Shown one piece after another: positions 1-8,908 of a stretch of DNA of 64,000 nt. Every line of letters begins with the position of its first letter. Position 1 is the first letter of the stretch. A program made the position numbers and the translations under genes. The stretch comes from JAEMQF01 sp963850525 (GTDB taxonomy: Bacteria > Pseudomonadota > Gammaproteobacteria > Burkholderiales > Burkholderiaceae_C). A model generated the notes under the pieces. That model did no database searches. It was not told the DNA's origin and saw only the letters and a list, made by a program, of their open reading frames with translations. The stretch lies in NCBI GenBank assembly GCA_963850525.1, contig CAWKLQ010000010.1, positions 248,001 through 312,000 on the forward strand, written 5' to 3'.

Positions 1-1036
1 CGAGCGCCTCGCGAATGAAAGGCACGCTGAACGGCCCGCCGGCGAGCATCATCAGCTCGGTGTAGCGCTGCTGGATTTCGCTGCCGCGAATTTTCAGCAG
101 GCCCGCGACGTCGAGGCTCTGTTTGCCGCTCTTTTCCGCCGAGATGACGCGCAGGATGAGCATTTCGAGCGCGACCACGTCGACTTCGAGCAGCGCGATC
201 TGGTCGCGAAAGCGCCCGTCGTCGTAAAGCCCCTCGAGCTTGGCGATGCGCTTGACGCGTTCGAGTTCGCGCTTGGCGCGGTTCACGTCGCCGATGCCGG
301 TGCGCTCGTGGGCGAGCAGGTATTTGGCGTAAGTCCAACCCTTGTTCTCTTCGCCCACCAGGTTGTCGGCGGGGACTTCGACGTTGTCGAACCAGACTTC
401 GTTGACTTCCGCGCCGCCGTCCAGCGTGACGATCGGCCGCACCTTGACGCCCGGGCTCTTCATGTCGATCAGCAGAAAACTGATGCCGGTCTGCGGCTTG
501 CCTTCATTGCTGGTGCGCACGAGGCAGAAGATCCACTCGCCGTACTGCGCAAGCGTGGTCCAGGTCTTCTGGCCGTTCACGAGGTAGTAGTCGCCGCGGC
601 GTTCGGCCTTGCACTTCAAGGACGCGAGGTCAGACCCCGAACCGGGCTCGCTGTAGCCCTGGCTCCACCACACATCGCCGCTCATGATTCCCGGCAAGTG
701 GCGCTTTTGCTGCTCCGGCGTGCCGAACGCCATGATCACGGGCGCGACCATCACCGGGCCGAACGGCACGATGCGCGGCGCCCCGGCCAGCGCACACTCT
801 TCTTCGAACAAATGGCGCTGCACGGCGCTCCAGCCCGGGCCGCCGAACTGTTGGGGCCAGGCGTAGCCGTGCCAGCCCACTTTGCCCAGGATGCGCGCCC
901 AGCGCTGCATGTCGTCGCGCGACAGGTCGAGCGAGTTGTGCACCTTGTGGCTGATGTCTTTGGGAAGGCTTTGCGCGACCCAGCCGCGAATCTTTTCGCG
1001 GAAGGCCTGTTCTTCGGGGGTGAATGCCAAGTCCAT
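1..1036 (-). CDS. acyl-CoA dehydrogenase, 3' end cut by window edge
   Basis: FAD-dependent acyl-CoA dehydrogenase, which introduces an alpha,beta double bond into an acyl-CoA. It reads on the minus strand from ATG at 1036 (starting MDLAFTPEEQAF) and runs off the left edge, so the C-terminal part is missing. Visible family features are the N-terminal helical domain, the FAD/substrate segment WWSQGYSEPGSGSDLA, and the NGQKTWTT strand before the middle beta domain. A purine-rich GGAGAA lies just upstream of the ATG. The length and motifs fit the long-chain or ring-substrate dehydrogenases common in Burkholderiales. The substrate cannot be told. Family assignment is firm. Confidence 0.9.
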   Translation of the reverse strand, partial: MDLAFTPEEQAFREKIRGWVAQSLPKDISHKVHNSLDLSRDDMQRWARILGKVGWHGYAWPQQFGGPGWSAVQRHLFEEECALAGAPRIVPFGPVMVAPVIMAFGTPEQQKRHLPGIMSGDVWWSQGYSEPGSGSDLASLKCKAERRGDYYLVNGQKTWTTLAQYGEWIFCLVRTSNEGKPQTGISFLLIDMKSPGVKVRPIVTLDGGAEVNEVWFDNVEVPADNLVGEENKGWTYAKYLLAHERTGIGDVNRAKRELERVKRIAKLEGLYDDGRFRDQIALLEVDVVALEMLILRVISAEKSGKQSLDVAGLLKIRGSEIQQRYTELMMLAGGPFSVPFIREAL

Positions 1037-1196
1037 GGGGTTCTCCGTGCGGGTCCGGTCGGAAGTGTCGCCGCTGTTTTAGCACGAAGCCATTGTCCGC
1101 TTCGCAGCGAGCGGCGATCGCGCAGGTTCTCCGGTTGAGGTTGACAAGGAAAGTGGCGGACGCCCCTTTCCTTGAGCACCGCCACATGAGCTGCGC

Positions 1197-1301
1197 TCAC
1201 TCGCCGTTGAGGCGCACCGCCTGCCCGCCGATCAAGACGTAATCGACGCCTTCATCGCGAAACCGCGCGAGCAGCTTCAGCAGTGCGTCGTCGCTCGCCA
1301 T
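1197..1301 (-). pseudogene. N-terminal fragment of a nucleotidyltransferase-like protein
   Basis: Short reading frame of 34 codons whose residues 8-34 (LLARFRDEGVDYVLIGGQAV) match the opening helix and first strand, with the GG motif, of small MNT/AbiEii-like nucleotidyltransferases. It stops right after the GG motif, before the expected acidic metal-binding DxD, so the enzyme cannot be active. It overlaps the end of the 74-residue gene upstream by 25 bases, as in two-gene toxin-antitoxin-like pairs. Best read as a truncated remnant. Confidence 0.5.
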
Positions 1302-1501
1302 GCCGGGTTCAAGACGCGCGCGATGTCCGCTTGGCGTTGTGCATCGAGCCGCTCGAAGTCGGCGTGCGTACCGCGAATCACGCCGCGTGGCACCGGCGGC
1401 ATGGCGCCGCGCAGCATCGCGTCGAGCAGGCGCCCGCGCCGGTAGGCCTGTTGCGGGTCGAGTTCGATCTCGGATCGGTTTTGCGTGCCAACGATGCGCA
1501 T
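1277..1501 (-). CDS. small hypothetical protein, partner of the nucleotidyltransferase fragment
   Basis: 74-residue charged protein (starts MRIVGTQNRSEIELD) rich in Arg and acidic residues, with no membrane segment. I do not recognise the family. Its 3' end overlaps the start of the truncated nucleotidyltransferase frame, which suggests the two were one operon of the toxin-antitoxin or Abi type. A promoter-like TTGCCC-17 bp-TACAGT lies almost directly upstream of the ATG, so the message could be nearly leaderless. Real gene status is probable but not certain. Confidence 0.45.
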   Translation of the reverse strand: MRIVGTQNRSEIELDPQQAYRRGRLLDAMLRGAMPPVPRGVIRGTHADFERLDAQRQADIARVLNPAWRATTHC

Positions 1502-1561
1502 GGGGCAACTGTAGGCGGCTTGTCGCGATTGGGCAAACGCCGCAGCCCACTCGCGCCGGGC

Positions 1562-2206
1562 TCAGGGCCGCTTGTCCAGCGTCATCTTGTCGTTCTCGCG
1601 CTTCATCTGAAAGCGCGTGAGGAAGCTGTTGCCGAGCAGCACCTGTTCCATGCCCGCGGGCAGCACGGCGGCCTCGACGTTGTAGACCTGCACGTCGCCG
1701 ATGCGCACCGAGTCCAGCGTGACGCGGTACGCGACGATGGTGCCGTTCGCGGTTTGGCCCATGCTGCGCTGGCCGCTGCGGTAGTTCAGGCCGATCTGCT
1801 CGGCCACCGTCTGGCTCAGCGCGACGTGCGTTGCGCCGGTGTCGACGATGAAACTCACCGCCTTGCCGTTGATGCTGCCTTGCGTCACGAAGTGGCCGCC
1901 GCTGCCGGCAGTGAGAACGATTTGCGAACCCGATCCGGCGCTCGCCGCGCCGCCCAGGTTGGCGTGCGCCTGACCGAGTTGCAGCGTGATGCGCTGACCG
2001 CTCACTTCGATCACCGCGTCGCTGCCGGTCACGCCGAGCAGCTTGACGCCTTGCACGGTCTGGCCGACCGCCAGGGTGCGCGGCGTGCCGTCGATCATGA
2101 GCAAGGCTTTGCTTCCCAAGCTGCCGCTGAGCGAAACCTTTTGCGCCGCGGCGGCGCCGGCGCAGACGAGCAGCACGCCGCCCAGAAGCGCGCGCAAACG
2201 CGTCAT
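1562..2206 (-). CDS. retropepsin-like aspartic protease (clan AA, TIGR02281-like)
   Basis: 214-residue exported protein: an N-terminal signal peptide (about residues 1-21, ending AAAA), a small beta-rich segment, then a single retropepsin-like domain with the active-site triad D122-T-G followed by A-T-H. A single-lobed domain implies an active dimer, as in viral retropepsins. Family members are periplasmic or membrane-associated and of poorly known substrate. Its ATG overlaps the stop of the yajQ gene upstream (ATGA), so the two are translationally coupled. Family assignment is firm; the role is unknown. Confidence 0.85.
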   Translation of the reverse strand: MTRLRALLGGVLLVCAGAAAAQKVSLSGSLGSKALLMIDGTPRTLAVGQTVQGVKLLGVTGSDAVIEVSGQRITLQLGQAHANLGGAASAGSGSQIVLTAGSGGHFVTQGSINGKAVSFIVDTGATHVALSQTVAEQIGLNYRSGQRSMGQTANGTIVAYRVTLDSVRIGDVQVYNVEAAVLPAGMEQVLLGNSFLTRFQMKRENDKMTLDKRP

Positions 2207-2691
2207 TCGCGGAAGTTGCTGAACGACAGCGGCGCGTCGCTGATGGTCTGGCGGATCAGCGCGATCGCGGCTTGCAGATCGTCGCGTTTCGTGCCGGTGA
2301 TGCGCACCGTGTCGCCCTGGATGGCGGCCTGCACCTTGAGCTTGCTCTGTTTGACGGCGGTCTGGATCTTCTTCGCCGTCTCGGTGTCGATGCCGCTTTT
2401 CACGGTGAGCGGCTGTTTGACCTTGTCGCCGCCGATTTTTTCGATCGCCGCGCTGCGGTCCAAAAAACGCGCGTCGACGCCGCGTTTGCTGAGCTTGGCC
2501 AGCAGGATGTCCATGACCTGGCCGATCTGGAAATCGCTGTCGGCCCAGACCGTGAGGTCTTTGTCTTTCAGCTCGATTCGCGCCGAACTGCCCTTGAAAT
2601 CGAAGCGCGTGCCGATTTCCTTGGCCGTCTGGTCCACGGCGTTGCGCACCTCGACGAGGTTGGGCTCCAGCATCGCGTCAAAACTTGGCAT
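2203..2691 (-). CDS. yajQ: YajQ family nucleotide/cyclic-di-GMP-binding protein
   Basis: 162-residue cytoplasmic protein starting MPSFDAMLEPNLVEVRNAVD, with the two ferredoxin-like halves of YajQ. It matches the usual 160-165 residue length when begun at 2691. A longer in-frame extension to 2751 has no family match. YajQ proteins bind nucleotides, and in some proteobacteria cyclic di-GMP, acting as transcriptional co-effectors. The window also has a GGDEF-EAL protein (17125-19365) that could feed such a receptor. It lies head to head with murB at a distance of about 60 bases, so a shared bidirectional promoter is likely. Confidence 0.92.
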   Translation of the reverse strand: MPSFDAMLEPNLVEVRNAVDQTAKEIGTRFDFKGSSARIELKDKDLTVWADSDFQIGQVMDILLAKLSKRGVDARFLDRSAAIEKIGGDKVKQPLTVKSGIDTETAKKIQTAVKQSKLKVQAAIQGDTVRITGTKRDDLQAAIALIRQTISDAPLSFSNFRE

Positions 2692-2750
2692 GCGCAGATT
2701 GTCGCCTCTTGCGCCGTCCGGCAGTGCCGGCGATGGGTGAAAATTGCGCA

Positions 2751-3767
2751 ATGCACATCGAGAGCGGCGTCAGCCTCAAGCCCTACAACACCTTCGGCTT
2801 GCCGGCGGTGGCGCGCTCCCTCGTCAGGATCACGAGCGACGCCGACGTGCGCGGCGTCGTCGACCACCCGCAACTCGGCCGCGCGCCGAAGTTCGTTCTC
2901 GGCGGGGGCAGCAACATCGTGCTGACGCGCGACATGCCGCAAGTCGTGTTGAAGATCGAGGTGCGCGGCATGCACCTCGTCGAGGAATCCGACGACGCCT
3001 GGATCGTCGAATTCGGCGCCGGCGAAAACTGGCACGACTGCGTCGCCTGGACGCTCGCGCAGGGCTTGCCGGGCCTCGAGAACCTGGCGCTGATTCCCGG
3101 CACGGTGGGCGCCGCGCCGGTGCAGAACATCGGCGCGTATGGCCTGGAGCTGGCGGACCGGTTCGAGTCGCTCGACGCGGTCGACCTCGTCACCGGGCGC
3201 AGCGTGCAACTCTCGCTGCCCTTCTGCAAGTTCGGCTACCGCGACAGCGTTTTCAAACACGCGCTGGCCGGGCGCAGCGTCATCATGCGCGTGCGCTTGC
3301 GCCTGCCGCGGCCCTGGCAGCCGGTGCTCGGTTACCTCGATCTCGAGCGAAAGATCGCGCAAACCGGCGTCACTGCACCCGACCCTCGGCAAGTCTTCGA
3401 TTGGGTCTGCGCGATCCGCCGCGCCAAGCTGCCGGATCCGGCGTGCGTGGGCAACGCCGGGAGTTTTTTCAAGAACCCGCTGGTCACGCCCGAACAATGC
3501 CGCGACATCATCGGCCGCGACCCCGAAGTTGTTCACTACCCCATGGCCGACGGCCGCATCAAGCTCGCCGCGGGCTGGCTCATCGACAGTTGCGGCTGGA
3601 AGGGCAAGACGGTGGGCAAGGCCGGCGTCTACGAAAAGCAGGCCCTCGTGCTCGTGAATCGAGGCGACGCCATCGGCTCCGAAGTGATGACGCTGGCGCG
3701 CGCGATCCAGGAAAGCGTCTACGGAAAATTCGGCATCCGACTGGAGCTCGAACCCGTCGTCGTGTGA
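2751..3767 (+). CDS. murB: UDP-N-acetylenolpyruvoylglucosamine reductase
   Basis: 338-residue FAD enzyme that reduces the enolpyruvyl ether of UDP-GlcNAc with NADPH to give UDP-MurNAc, the second committed step of peptidoglycan synthesis in the cytoplasm. Visible hallmarks are NTFGLPAVA near the N-terminus, the FAD-binding LGGGSNIVLT, GTVGAAPVQNIGAYG, and GNAGSFFKNP containing the catalytic Ser238. The ATG at 2751 gives the family N-terminus (MHIESGVSLKPYNTFG). The 22 residues in frame upstream do not look like MurB. It stands alone, divergent from yajQ. Confidence 0.97.
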   Translation: MHIESGVSLKPYNTFGLPAVARSLVRITSDADVRGVVDHPQLGRAPKFVLGGGSNIVLTRDMPQVVLKIEVRGMHLVEESDDAWIVEFGAGENWHDCVAWTLAQGLPGLENLALIPGTVGAAPVQNIGAYGLELADRFESLDAVDLVTGRSVQLSLPFCKFGYRDSVFKHALAGRSVIMRVRLRLPRPWQPVLGYLDLERKIAQTGVTAPDPRQVFDWVCAIRRAKLPDPACVGNAGSFFKNPLVTPEQCRDIIGRDPEVVHYPMADGRIKLAAGWLIDSCGWKGKTVGKAGVYEKQALVLVNRGDAIGSEVMTLARAIQESVYGKFGIRLELEPVVV

Positions 3768-3944
3768 ACGAAGTCCGCAGTGCCTGCGCCGCGTGTGCGT
3801 CACCCCCGCACTGCGGTGGGCCTCTAGCGTGAACGATTCGAGCAAACTAGCCCCGACGCGGCAGGAGCTGCGCTACGCCGGTGTAGCCTGCGCGTCGATT
3901 CATCCTGTGGTGCCTCGAGGCGAGACCGCGGCCGCTCGCTGTTC

Positions 3945-5522
3945 ATGCAAACTTCTCAATCCTCACTTCAACCGAGTCCATCGCCAAGCGCCGATTTCGA
4001 GGCTGCGCTTTACCTGGCGCGGGTGGGTGTCTTGCTCACCCACGGCGCGGTGATCGTGTACGCCAATCCGTTTGCCGAGGCGCAACTCGGCTGGCCTGCC
4101 GGCGCCTTGAGCGGGCGAGAGCTATCGGTATGTTGGCCCGACGCGCCGAGCTTCGCCGCATTCGAACTCGAGCGTGAGGCAGCGCAAAGCAGCGGCCAGC
4201 CCATCGACCTGGAACGCCAGCTCAAGCGCCACGACGGAACGCTGCGCTGGTTCAGCTTGCGCGCCGATGCGGCTCGGGCCAGCGCCCAGTCGCCCGATGC
4301 CGGCCTGGGTGTGTGGGTTCTCGACGACGTGACCGACCGACGCCAGACCCACGACGCGCTGGCGCAGGCCAAGGAGCGCGCCGAACTCGCGAACCTCGCG
4401 AAAAGCGAGTTCCTCGCGAACACGAGCCACGAGATCCGCACCCCGCTGAACGGTTTGCTCGGCCTGGTGCGCCTCGCGCAGGAGCCCGACGTGGGGCCGG
4501 CGCGGGCCCGGGAGTACATGGACCGCATCGAAGACAGCGCGCAAGCGCTGGCGGGCGTGATTTCCGACATTCTTGACCTGTCGAAGATCGAAGCCGGGCA
4601 GATCTCGCTCGCCGAAGTGCCGTTCGATTTGCACGACCTGCTCGGCACGCTGTGCGGTGCCTATGCCGAGCTCGCCGCGGCGAAAGGCCTGGAGTGCCGG
4701 CTCGAGATCGGCAAGGGCGTGCCGCAGTGGGTCAGCGGCGACCCGGTGCGGGTGCGCCAGATCCTCGCCAACTTCACGAGCAACGCGTTGAAGTACACGA
4801 CGGCAGGCAGCATCGAACTGGGCGTGCAGCGCCGCCCCGACGGGCGCATCCGCGTGCTCGTTCGCGACACCGGCGGCGGCATTCCCGTGGACGTGAAGCC
4901 GCGCCTGTTCCAGCCGTTTTCGCGCGGCGAAGCCGGCGGCTCGCGCCAACTCGGCAGTACCGGCTTGGGGCTGAGCATCTGCCGGCAACTCGCGGTGCTG
5001 ATGGGCGGCGGCGTGGGCGTGCAAAGCAAGCTCGGCGAGGGCAGCGTGTTCTGGGCCGATCTGCCGATGCGCCGTGTTCCCGCGCCGCCCAGCAATTCGG
5101 CAAACCGCAACACCGACGCCGAAGCGCTGCGCGGCGCACAGTTGTTGCTGGTCGAAGACGACGCCGTGAACACGCTCGTGACCGAGGCGACACTGCGCCG
5201 CTGGGGCGCCGAAGTGACGCTGGCGGCCAACGGCGAGCAGGCGATCGAGGCGATCGACGCTTGCCTGGGCGGTTTTGACGCCGTCCTCATGGACTTGCAC
5301 ATGCCCGTGATGGGCGGGATTGCCGCGACCATCGAGATCCGCAAACGCTACCCGGCGACCAAGTTGCCCATCATTGCGCTGACTGCCGACGTGCTCGTCT
5401 CGGAACGCGACCGCGCCTTGCACCACGGCATGAACGAATTCGTCTCCAAGCCGATCGACCTGGATCGCTTGATCGGCGTGCTCGCCTACTGGGTGCACCG
5501 CGCGCGCGCAGCGCGCTCTTGA
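3945..5522 (+). CDS. hybrid sensor histidine kinase/response regulator with PAS domain
   Basis: 525-residue cytosolic signalling protein with no membrane segment. Order: PAS-like sensor (about 17-135), HisKA with the phosphorylated His162 in ANTSHEIRTPLNG, an HATPase domain with the G-box GSTGLGLSICRQ, and a C-terminal receiver domain with Asp450 in VLMDLHMPVMGG. A receiver-only ending without Hpt means a separate Hpt protein is needed for onward transfer; the Hpt protein at 16682-17128 is a candidate within this window. The ligand sensed is unknown. No clear ribosome site precedes the ATG, so the exact start is less sure. Confidence 0.9.
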   Translation: MQTSQSSLQPSPSPSADFEAALYLARVGVLLTHGAVIVYANPFAEAQLGWPAGALSGRELSVCWPDAPSFAAFELEREAAQSSGQPIDLERQLKRHDGTLRWFSLRADAARASAQSPDAGLGVWVLDDVTDRRQTHDALAQAKERAELANLAKSEFLANTSHEIRTPLNGLLGLVRLAQEPDVGPARAREYMDRIEDSAQALAGVISDILDLSKIEAGQISLAEVPFDLHDLLGTLCGAYAELAAAKGLECRLEIGKGVPQWVSGDPVRVRQILANFTSNALKYTTAGSIELGVQRRPDGRIRVLVRDTGGGIPVDVKPRLFQPFSRGEAGGSRQLGSTGLGLSICRQLAVLMGGGVGVQSKLGEGSVFWADLPMRRVPAPPSNSANRNTDAEALRGAQLLLVEDDAVNTLVTEATLRRWGAEVTLAANGEQAIEAIDACLGGFDAVLMDLHMPVMGGIAATIEIRKRYPATKLPIIALTADVLVSERDRALHHGMNEFVSKPIDLDRLIGVLAYWVHRARAARS

Positions 5523-5528
5523 CGCAAC

Positions 5529-5597
5529 GTCATCCCGGCGAAAGCCGGGATCCACCGTCCGATGCCGCTCCTGGATCCCGGCGTTCGCCGGGATGAC
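5529..5597 (+). repeat. palindromic intergenic repeat, REP-like
   Basis: An inverted repeat of the CGTCATCCCGGCGAA type: the left arm reads GTCATCCCGGCGAAAGCCGG and the right arm is its complement around TCCCGGCGTTCGCCGGGATG. It sits between two convergently transcribed genes. This motif is widely dispersed in beta- and gammaproteobacterial genomes. Here it may act as a bidirectional terminator. Only one copy was noticed in the window. Confidence 0.75.
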
Positions 5598-5625
5598 ACG
5601 CCCTGGAGCAATCCCGGCTACGACC

Positions 5626-6615
5626 TTACGGTCGCGCTTCGGGTACCCGAGGCGGCAGGCGCCAGCCGCGCGCCGCGAGCGCGCTGCGCACCCGGTCCGG
5701 CCGGTCGCTGATGATGCCGTGCACGCCCAGGTCGAGCATCTTCGCGATGTCGCCGGGTTCGTTGACGGTCCAGACGATGACCTGCAAACCCAGTTGCCGC
5801 GCCTCATCGACCAATGCGGCGTTCAGGTCGCCGTGGTAGGGCGACCAGATCGCGCCGCCCGCCGCCTTCACGAGTTTCGGCACCGAGCCATGCTCGCTGA
5901 GTTTCAATCCGGCGGTCCAGCGCGCATCGGCAACGTTGTTGGCCCACGCCTGTTGCGCGCTCAGGTACGCCGTCGGGACCTCCGGCGCGATGCGCTGCGC
6001 GGCCAACAAGGTGCGCCAGTCGAAACTCTGCAAGGTGATGCGGCGCGCCATGCCGTGGCGCTGTGCCACGTCGAGCACCGCGCGCACAAAGGATTCGGGG
6101 TCTGGCGTCAGTTCGGGCTGGGTCGGATGAATCTTGGTTTCGATGTTGAAGCGCACGTGCGCCGCGCCGCGCCGCTGCACGAGCTCGAACAGCTCGGCCA
6201 GGCTCGGGATGCGCTGCCCGTCGACGGCGCGCTGATCGGGGTGGTTCTGCGCGTAGCGCGATTCCGGCCGCAGGCGCCCGACGTCGAAGCTGCGCAGTTG
6301 CGCAAAGGTCAGGCTGCGGATGGCAGGGCCCGGCGCGTCGATGTAGGCGCCGTCGGCGTTGCGCGTGAAGTTGGCGTTGAGCGTCGCGTCGTGCGAAATC
6401 ACGACGACGTTGTCCTGCGTCAACAGCGTGTCGAGTTCGAGCGTCGTGACGCCCAGCATCAGGGCGGTCTCGAACGCCGCCAGCGTGTTCTCCGGGGCCA
6501 GGCCACGCGCCCCCCGATGGCCTTGCAGGTCGAGCGGGACGGCACAAGCTGCCAGAAGCGCCGCCACTGCCATGCCGGCGGCCAGGCGCTGCATGCGTTT
6601 CCGAAACCGGATCAT
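5626..6615 (-). CDS. glycerophosphodiester phosphodiesterase, lipoprotein
   Basis: 329-residue GDPD-family enzyme hydrolysing glycerophosphodiesters to glycerol-3-phosphate and an alcohol. Residues 1-24 form a lipoprotein signal ending LLAAC, so it is anchored in the cell envelope. The TIM-barrel signature starts at QGHRGARGLAPENTL (metal-binding HR...EN), followed by ELDTLLTQDNVVVISHD with the second catalytic His, and ends with WTVNEPGDIAKMLDLGVHGI. The ATG at 6615 directly precedes the signal peptide; in-frame extension further upstream lacks coding character. Family assignment is firm. Confidence 0.93.
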   Translation of the reverse strand: MIRFRKRMQRLAAGMAVAALLAACAVPLDLQGHRGARGLAPENTLAAFETALMLGVTTLELDTLLTQDNVVVISHDATLNANFTRNADGAYIDAPGPAIRSLTFAQLRSFDVGRLRPESRYAQNHPDQRAVDGQRIPSLAELFELVQRRGAAHVRFNIETKIHPTQPELTPDPESFVRAVLDVAQRHGMARRITLQSFDWRTLLAAQRIAPEVPTAYLSAQQAWANNVADARWTAGLKLSEHGSVPKLVKAAGGAIWSPYHGDLNAALVDEARQLGLQVIVWTVNEPGDIAKMLDLGVHGIISDRPDRVRSALAARGWRLPPRVPEARP

Positions 6616-6739
6616 CGGGCCACCATAGCAGATCGCGCCAGGCCGGCGTGGGCCGGCGTGCCGCCCCCCTAACCCGATGGGCCGGAGTACCCCTGCAGGC
6701 CTTAAGCTTGGGGGTGATAACCCAGCGTGAATTTTGCGC

Positions 6740-8812
6740 ATGAATTCCATCCCGTCCGCTTCGCCCCGTCCGGACCGTGCTGGCCCGGCGGTGCCCGAGC
6801 ACGACGCGCTCGCCGTGGGCACGCGTTTTGGCGAGTTCGAGATCTTGCGCGTATTGGGTGTGGGCGGTTTCGGCATCGTCTATCTGGCGATGGACCACTC
6901 GCTGCAGCGCGAAGTCGCGCTCAAGGAGTACATGCCGGCGGCCCTCGCGGCGCGCGGCGCAGGGCCGCAGATCACGGTGCGTTCGGGGTCGTTCAGCGAA
7001 ACCTATGCGATCGGCTTGCGCTCCTTCGTCAACGAGGCGCGCCTGCTCGCGAAGTTCGACCACCCCTCGCTCGTCAAGGTGTATCGCTTCTGGGAAGATA
7101 ACGCCACCGCCTACATGGTGATGCCCTACCTGCAGGGGCGCACGCTGCGCGAGGCGCGCCGCGACATGGGCGCCGCGCCCGACGAAGCCTGGTTGCGTGG
7201 CCTGATCGACCCGCTGCTTGGCGCGATCGAGACCTTGCACCGCGAGGGCGTGTATCACCGCGATATTGCGCCTGACAACATCATTCTGCTGGACGGCAGC
7301 CCCCCGGTGTTGCTCGATTTCGGCGCGGCCAGACGCGTCATCAGCGACCGCACGCAGACCCTCACGGCGATCCTCAAGCCGAACTACGCGCCGATCGAGC
7401 AATACGCCGAGATGACGCTGCTGCGCCAGGGGCCGTGGACCGACATCTACGCGGTCGGCGCGGTGCTGCATTTCGCCTTGCTCGGCACGCCGCCTCTGCC
7501 GGCGACGTCGCGCGCCCTCGAAGACGAGCTCCAGCCGCTGGCGCAACGCCAGATCCCGGGCGTGTCGCAGCGTTTCTTGCTGGCCGTGGACTGGGCGCTT
7601 GCGGTGCGCCCCGCGGAGCGCCCGCAACACATCGACGCCTTGCGCGCTGCGCTGGACGGGCGTGCACAGGTGCCCGCGGCGATCACGCAGCGGGCGGCGC
7701 GGCCCGCTGCTCCGGCCCGGAGTGAATCCGCCGACGACACCACCCTGATTCTGGGTGGCGCGGCGACGCAGCCGGCGCCCCCCGCGGCGGCGTACGAGCC
7801 GACACTGCCGATGCAGCCGACCCTGCCAATGCAGCGTACCGAGCCGATGCAGCGGACCCTGCCCATGCAGCGCACCGAGCCGATGCAACCGACCTTGCCG
7901 ATGCAGCGCACCGAGCCGATGCAGCGTACCGAACCGATGCAGCGTACCGAGCCGATGCACGCGACGCCGCCGCAACGCAGCAACGCGACCGGGGTTCCCG
8001 CTGCGCTTGGCGTTATGCCTGCCGGCACGGCGAACGATTTGGACGAAGACGCCGCGGCAGCGGCGGACCTTGCCTTCCCCGACGCCGACGAACCCTCGAA
8101 AGGATCAACCAGGCGCGTGGGCGTGCTGGCCGCGGTGGTTTCCACGGTTGTCGTCGCCGCTGCAGTCGGGTGGATTTTCGGCGCGTCGCGGCCTGAGCCC
8201 GCGGCGTCGGCGCCCCGCGTTGCGCCGGCCGCTCCGGCCAAGCCCAGTGCGGCGAGTGCCGCAGCACCCGGGGTTCAGCGCGCGACGCCGATCGTCGCGC
8301 AACCTGCCGCAGCAGGCCTGGCAGGTGCCGCGCCGGGCGCCGCGGAAGTGGCAGCAACGCCCCGGGTTGCGGAACCGGCGCGAACCCCGGCGCTGCCACC
8401 CGCCGCGGTGGCGGCCAAGCCCGCTCCGGCAGCGGCGGCGGCCAAGCCGGTCCCTGCCGTGGCGCCGCCCCGGCATGCCGCGCCTGTGGAAAAAGCCGCG
8501 GTGCCGGCAGCCACTGCGCCGCGGCCCGAAGCGAGCCCGGCGCACGCGACCGCAGCCGCGCGACCCGTCGCCAGCGCTGCACCAGTCATGAGCCCGCCGG
8601 TGCCGGCGCAGGCTGCAGCGCCGACCCCGGCGCCCGCGCCAGCCCTCGCAGCGGCGCCCGCGGAGCCGAAGACGGCGCGTGAGGCGTGCGGCAAACGCGT
8701 GCTGGTGGCACTCTGGCAGTGCATGGAGCGCGAATGCGAAAAGGCGCGCTACCGCGGGCACCCGCAGTGCGTTGAGGCCTTGAGCGCGAAACGCGCGCGC
8801 GAGGGCGGCTGA
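6740..8812 (+). CDS. membrane-anchored serine/threonine protein kinase with proline-methionine repeats
   Basis: 690-residue Hanks-type kinase. Glycine loop at 40-46, ATP-binding Lys62, catalytic HRD at 173-175 with Asn180, and DFG at 193-195 are all present, so it should be active. After the kinase domain come nine hexapeptide units of TLPMQ/TEPMQ type (about 354-407), one membrane helix (about 460-482), a long Ala/Pro-rich linker, and a C-terminal block of about 45 residues with four Cys (ACGKRV, WQCMERECEKAR, QCVEAL) placed outside the membrane. An in-frame TTG lies six bases upstream of the chosen ATG. Targets are unknown. Confidence 0.92.
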   Translation: MNSIPSASPRPDRAGPAVPEHDALAVGTRFGEFEILRVLGVGGFGIVYLAMDHSLQREVALKEYMPAALAARGAGPQITVRSGSFSETYAIGLRSFVNEARLLAKFDHPSLVKVYRFWEDNATAYMVMPYLQGRTLREARRDMGAAPDEAWLRGLIDPLLGAIETLHREGVYHRDIAPDNIILLDGSPPVLLDFGAARRVISDRTQTLTAILKPNYAPIEQYAEMTLLRQGPWTDIYAVGAVLHFALLGTPPLPATSRALEDELQPLAQRQIPGVSQRFLLAVDWALAVRPAERPQHIDALRAALDGRAQVPAAITQRAARPAAPARSESADDTTLILGGAATQPAPPAAAYEPTLPMQPTLPMQRTEPMQRTLPMQRTEPMQPTLPMQRTEPMQRTEPMQRTEPMHATPPQRSNATGVPAALGVMPAGTANDLDEDAAAAADLAFPDADEPSKGSTRRVGVLAAVVSTVVVAAAVGWIFGASRPEPAASAPRVAPAAPAKPSAASAAAPGVQRATPIVAQPAAAGLAGAAPGAAEVAATPRVAEPARTPALPPAAVAAKPAPAAAAAKPVPAVAPPRHAAPVEKAAVPAATAPRPEASPAHATAAARPVASAAPVMSPPVPAQAAAPTPAPAPALAAAPAEPKTAREACGKRVLVALWQCMERECEKARYRGHPQCVEALSAKRAREGG
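7800..7961 (+). repeat. nine 18-bp coding tandem repeats in the kinase gene
   Basis: Nine in-frame units encoding T-L/E-P-M-Q-R/P. Codon choice differs from unit to unit, but units are similar enough for slippage or recombination to change copy number. The encoded Pro/Met/Thr-rich segment is likely unstructured, and its Thr residues are possible phosphorylation sites. Confidence 0.8.
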
Positions 8813-8908
8813 CAGACATTCGCGAGGCGCGCTGCGCAACGCCGCCGCGGCCACTCGGCGCCGACCCACGCTACAGTGGGCGTCTTCTGGGCATCGAGGG
8901 CGCGACCG

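Noticed and set aside
1153..1187. Terminator hairpin GTGGCG/CGCCAC
   Set aside because: A six-pair stem with a loop of over 20 bases and no T-run is too weak.
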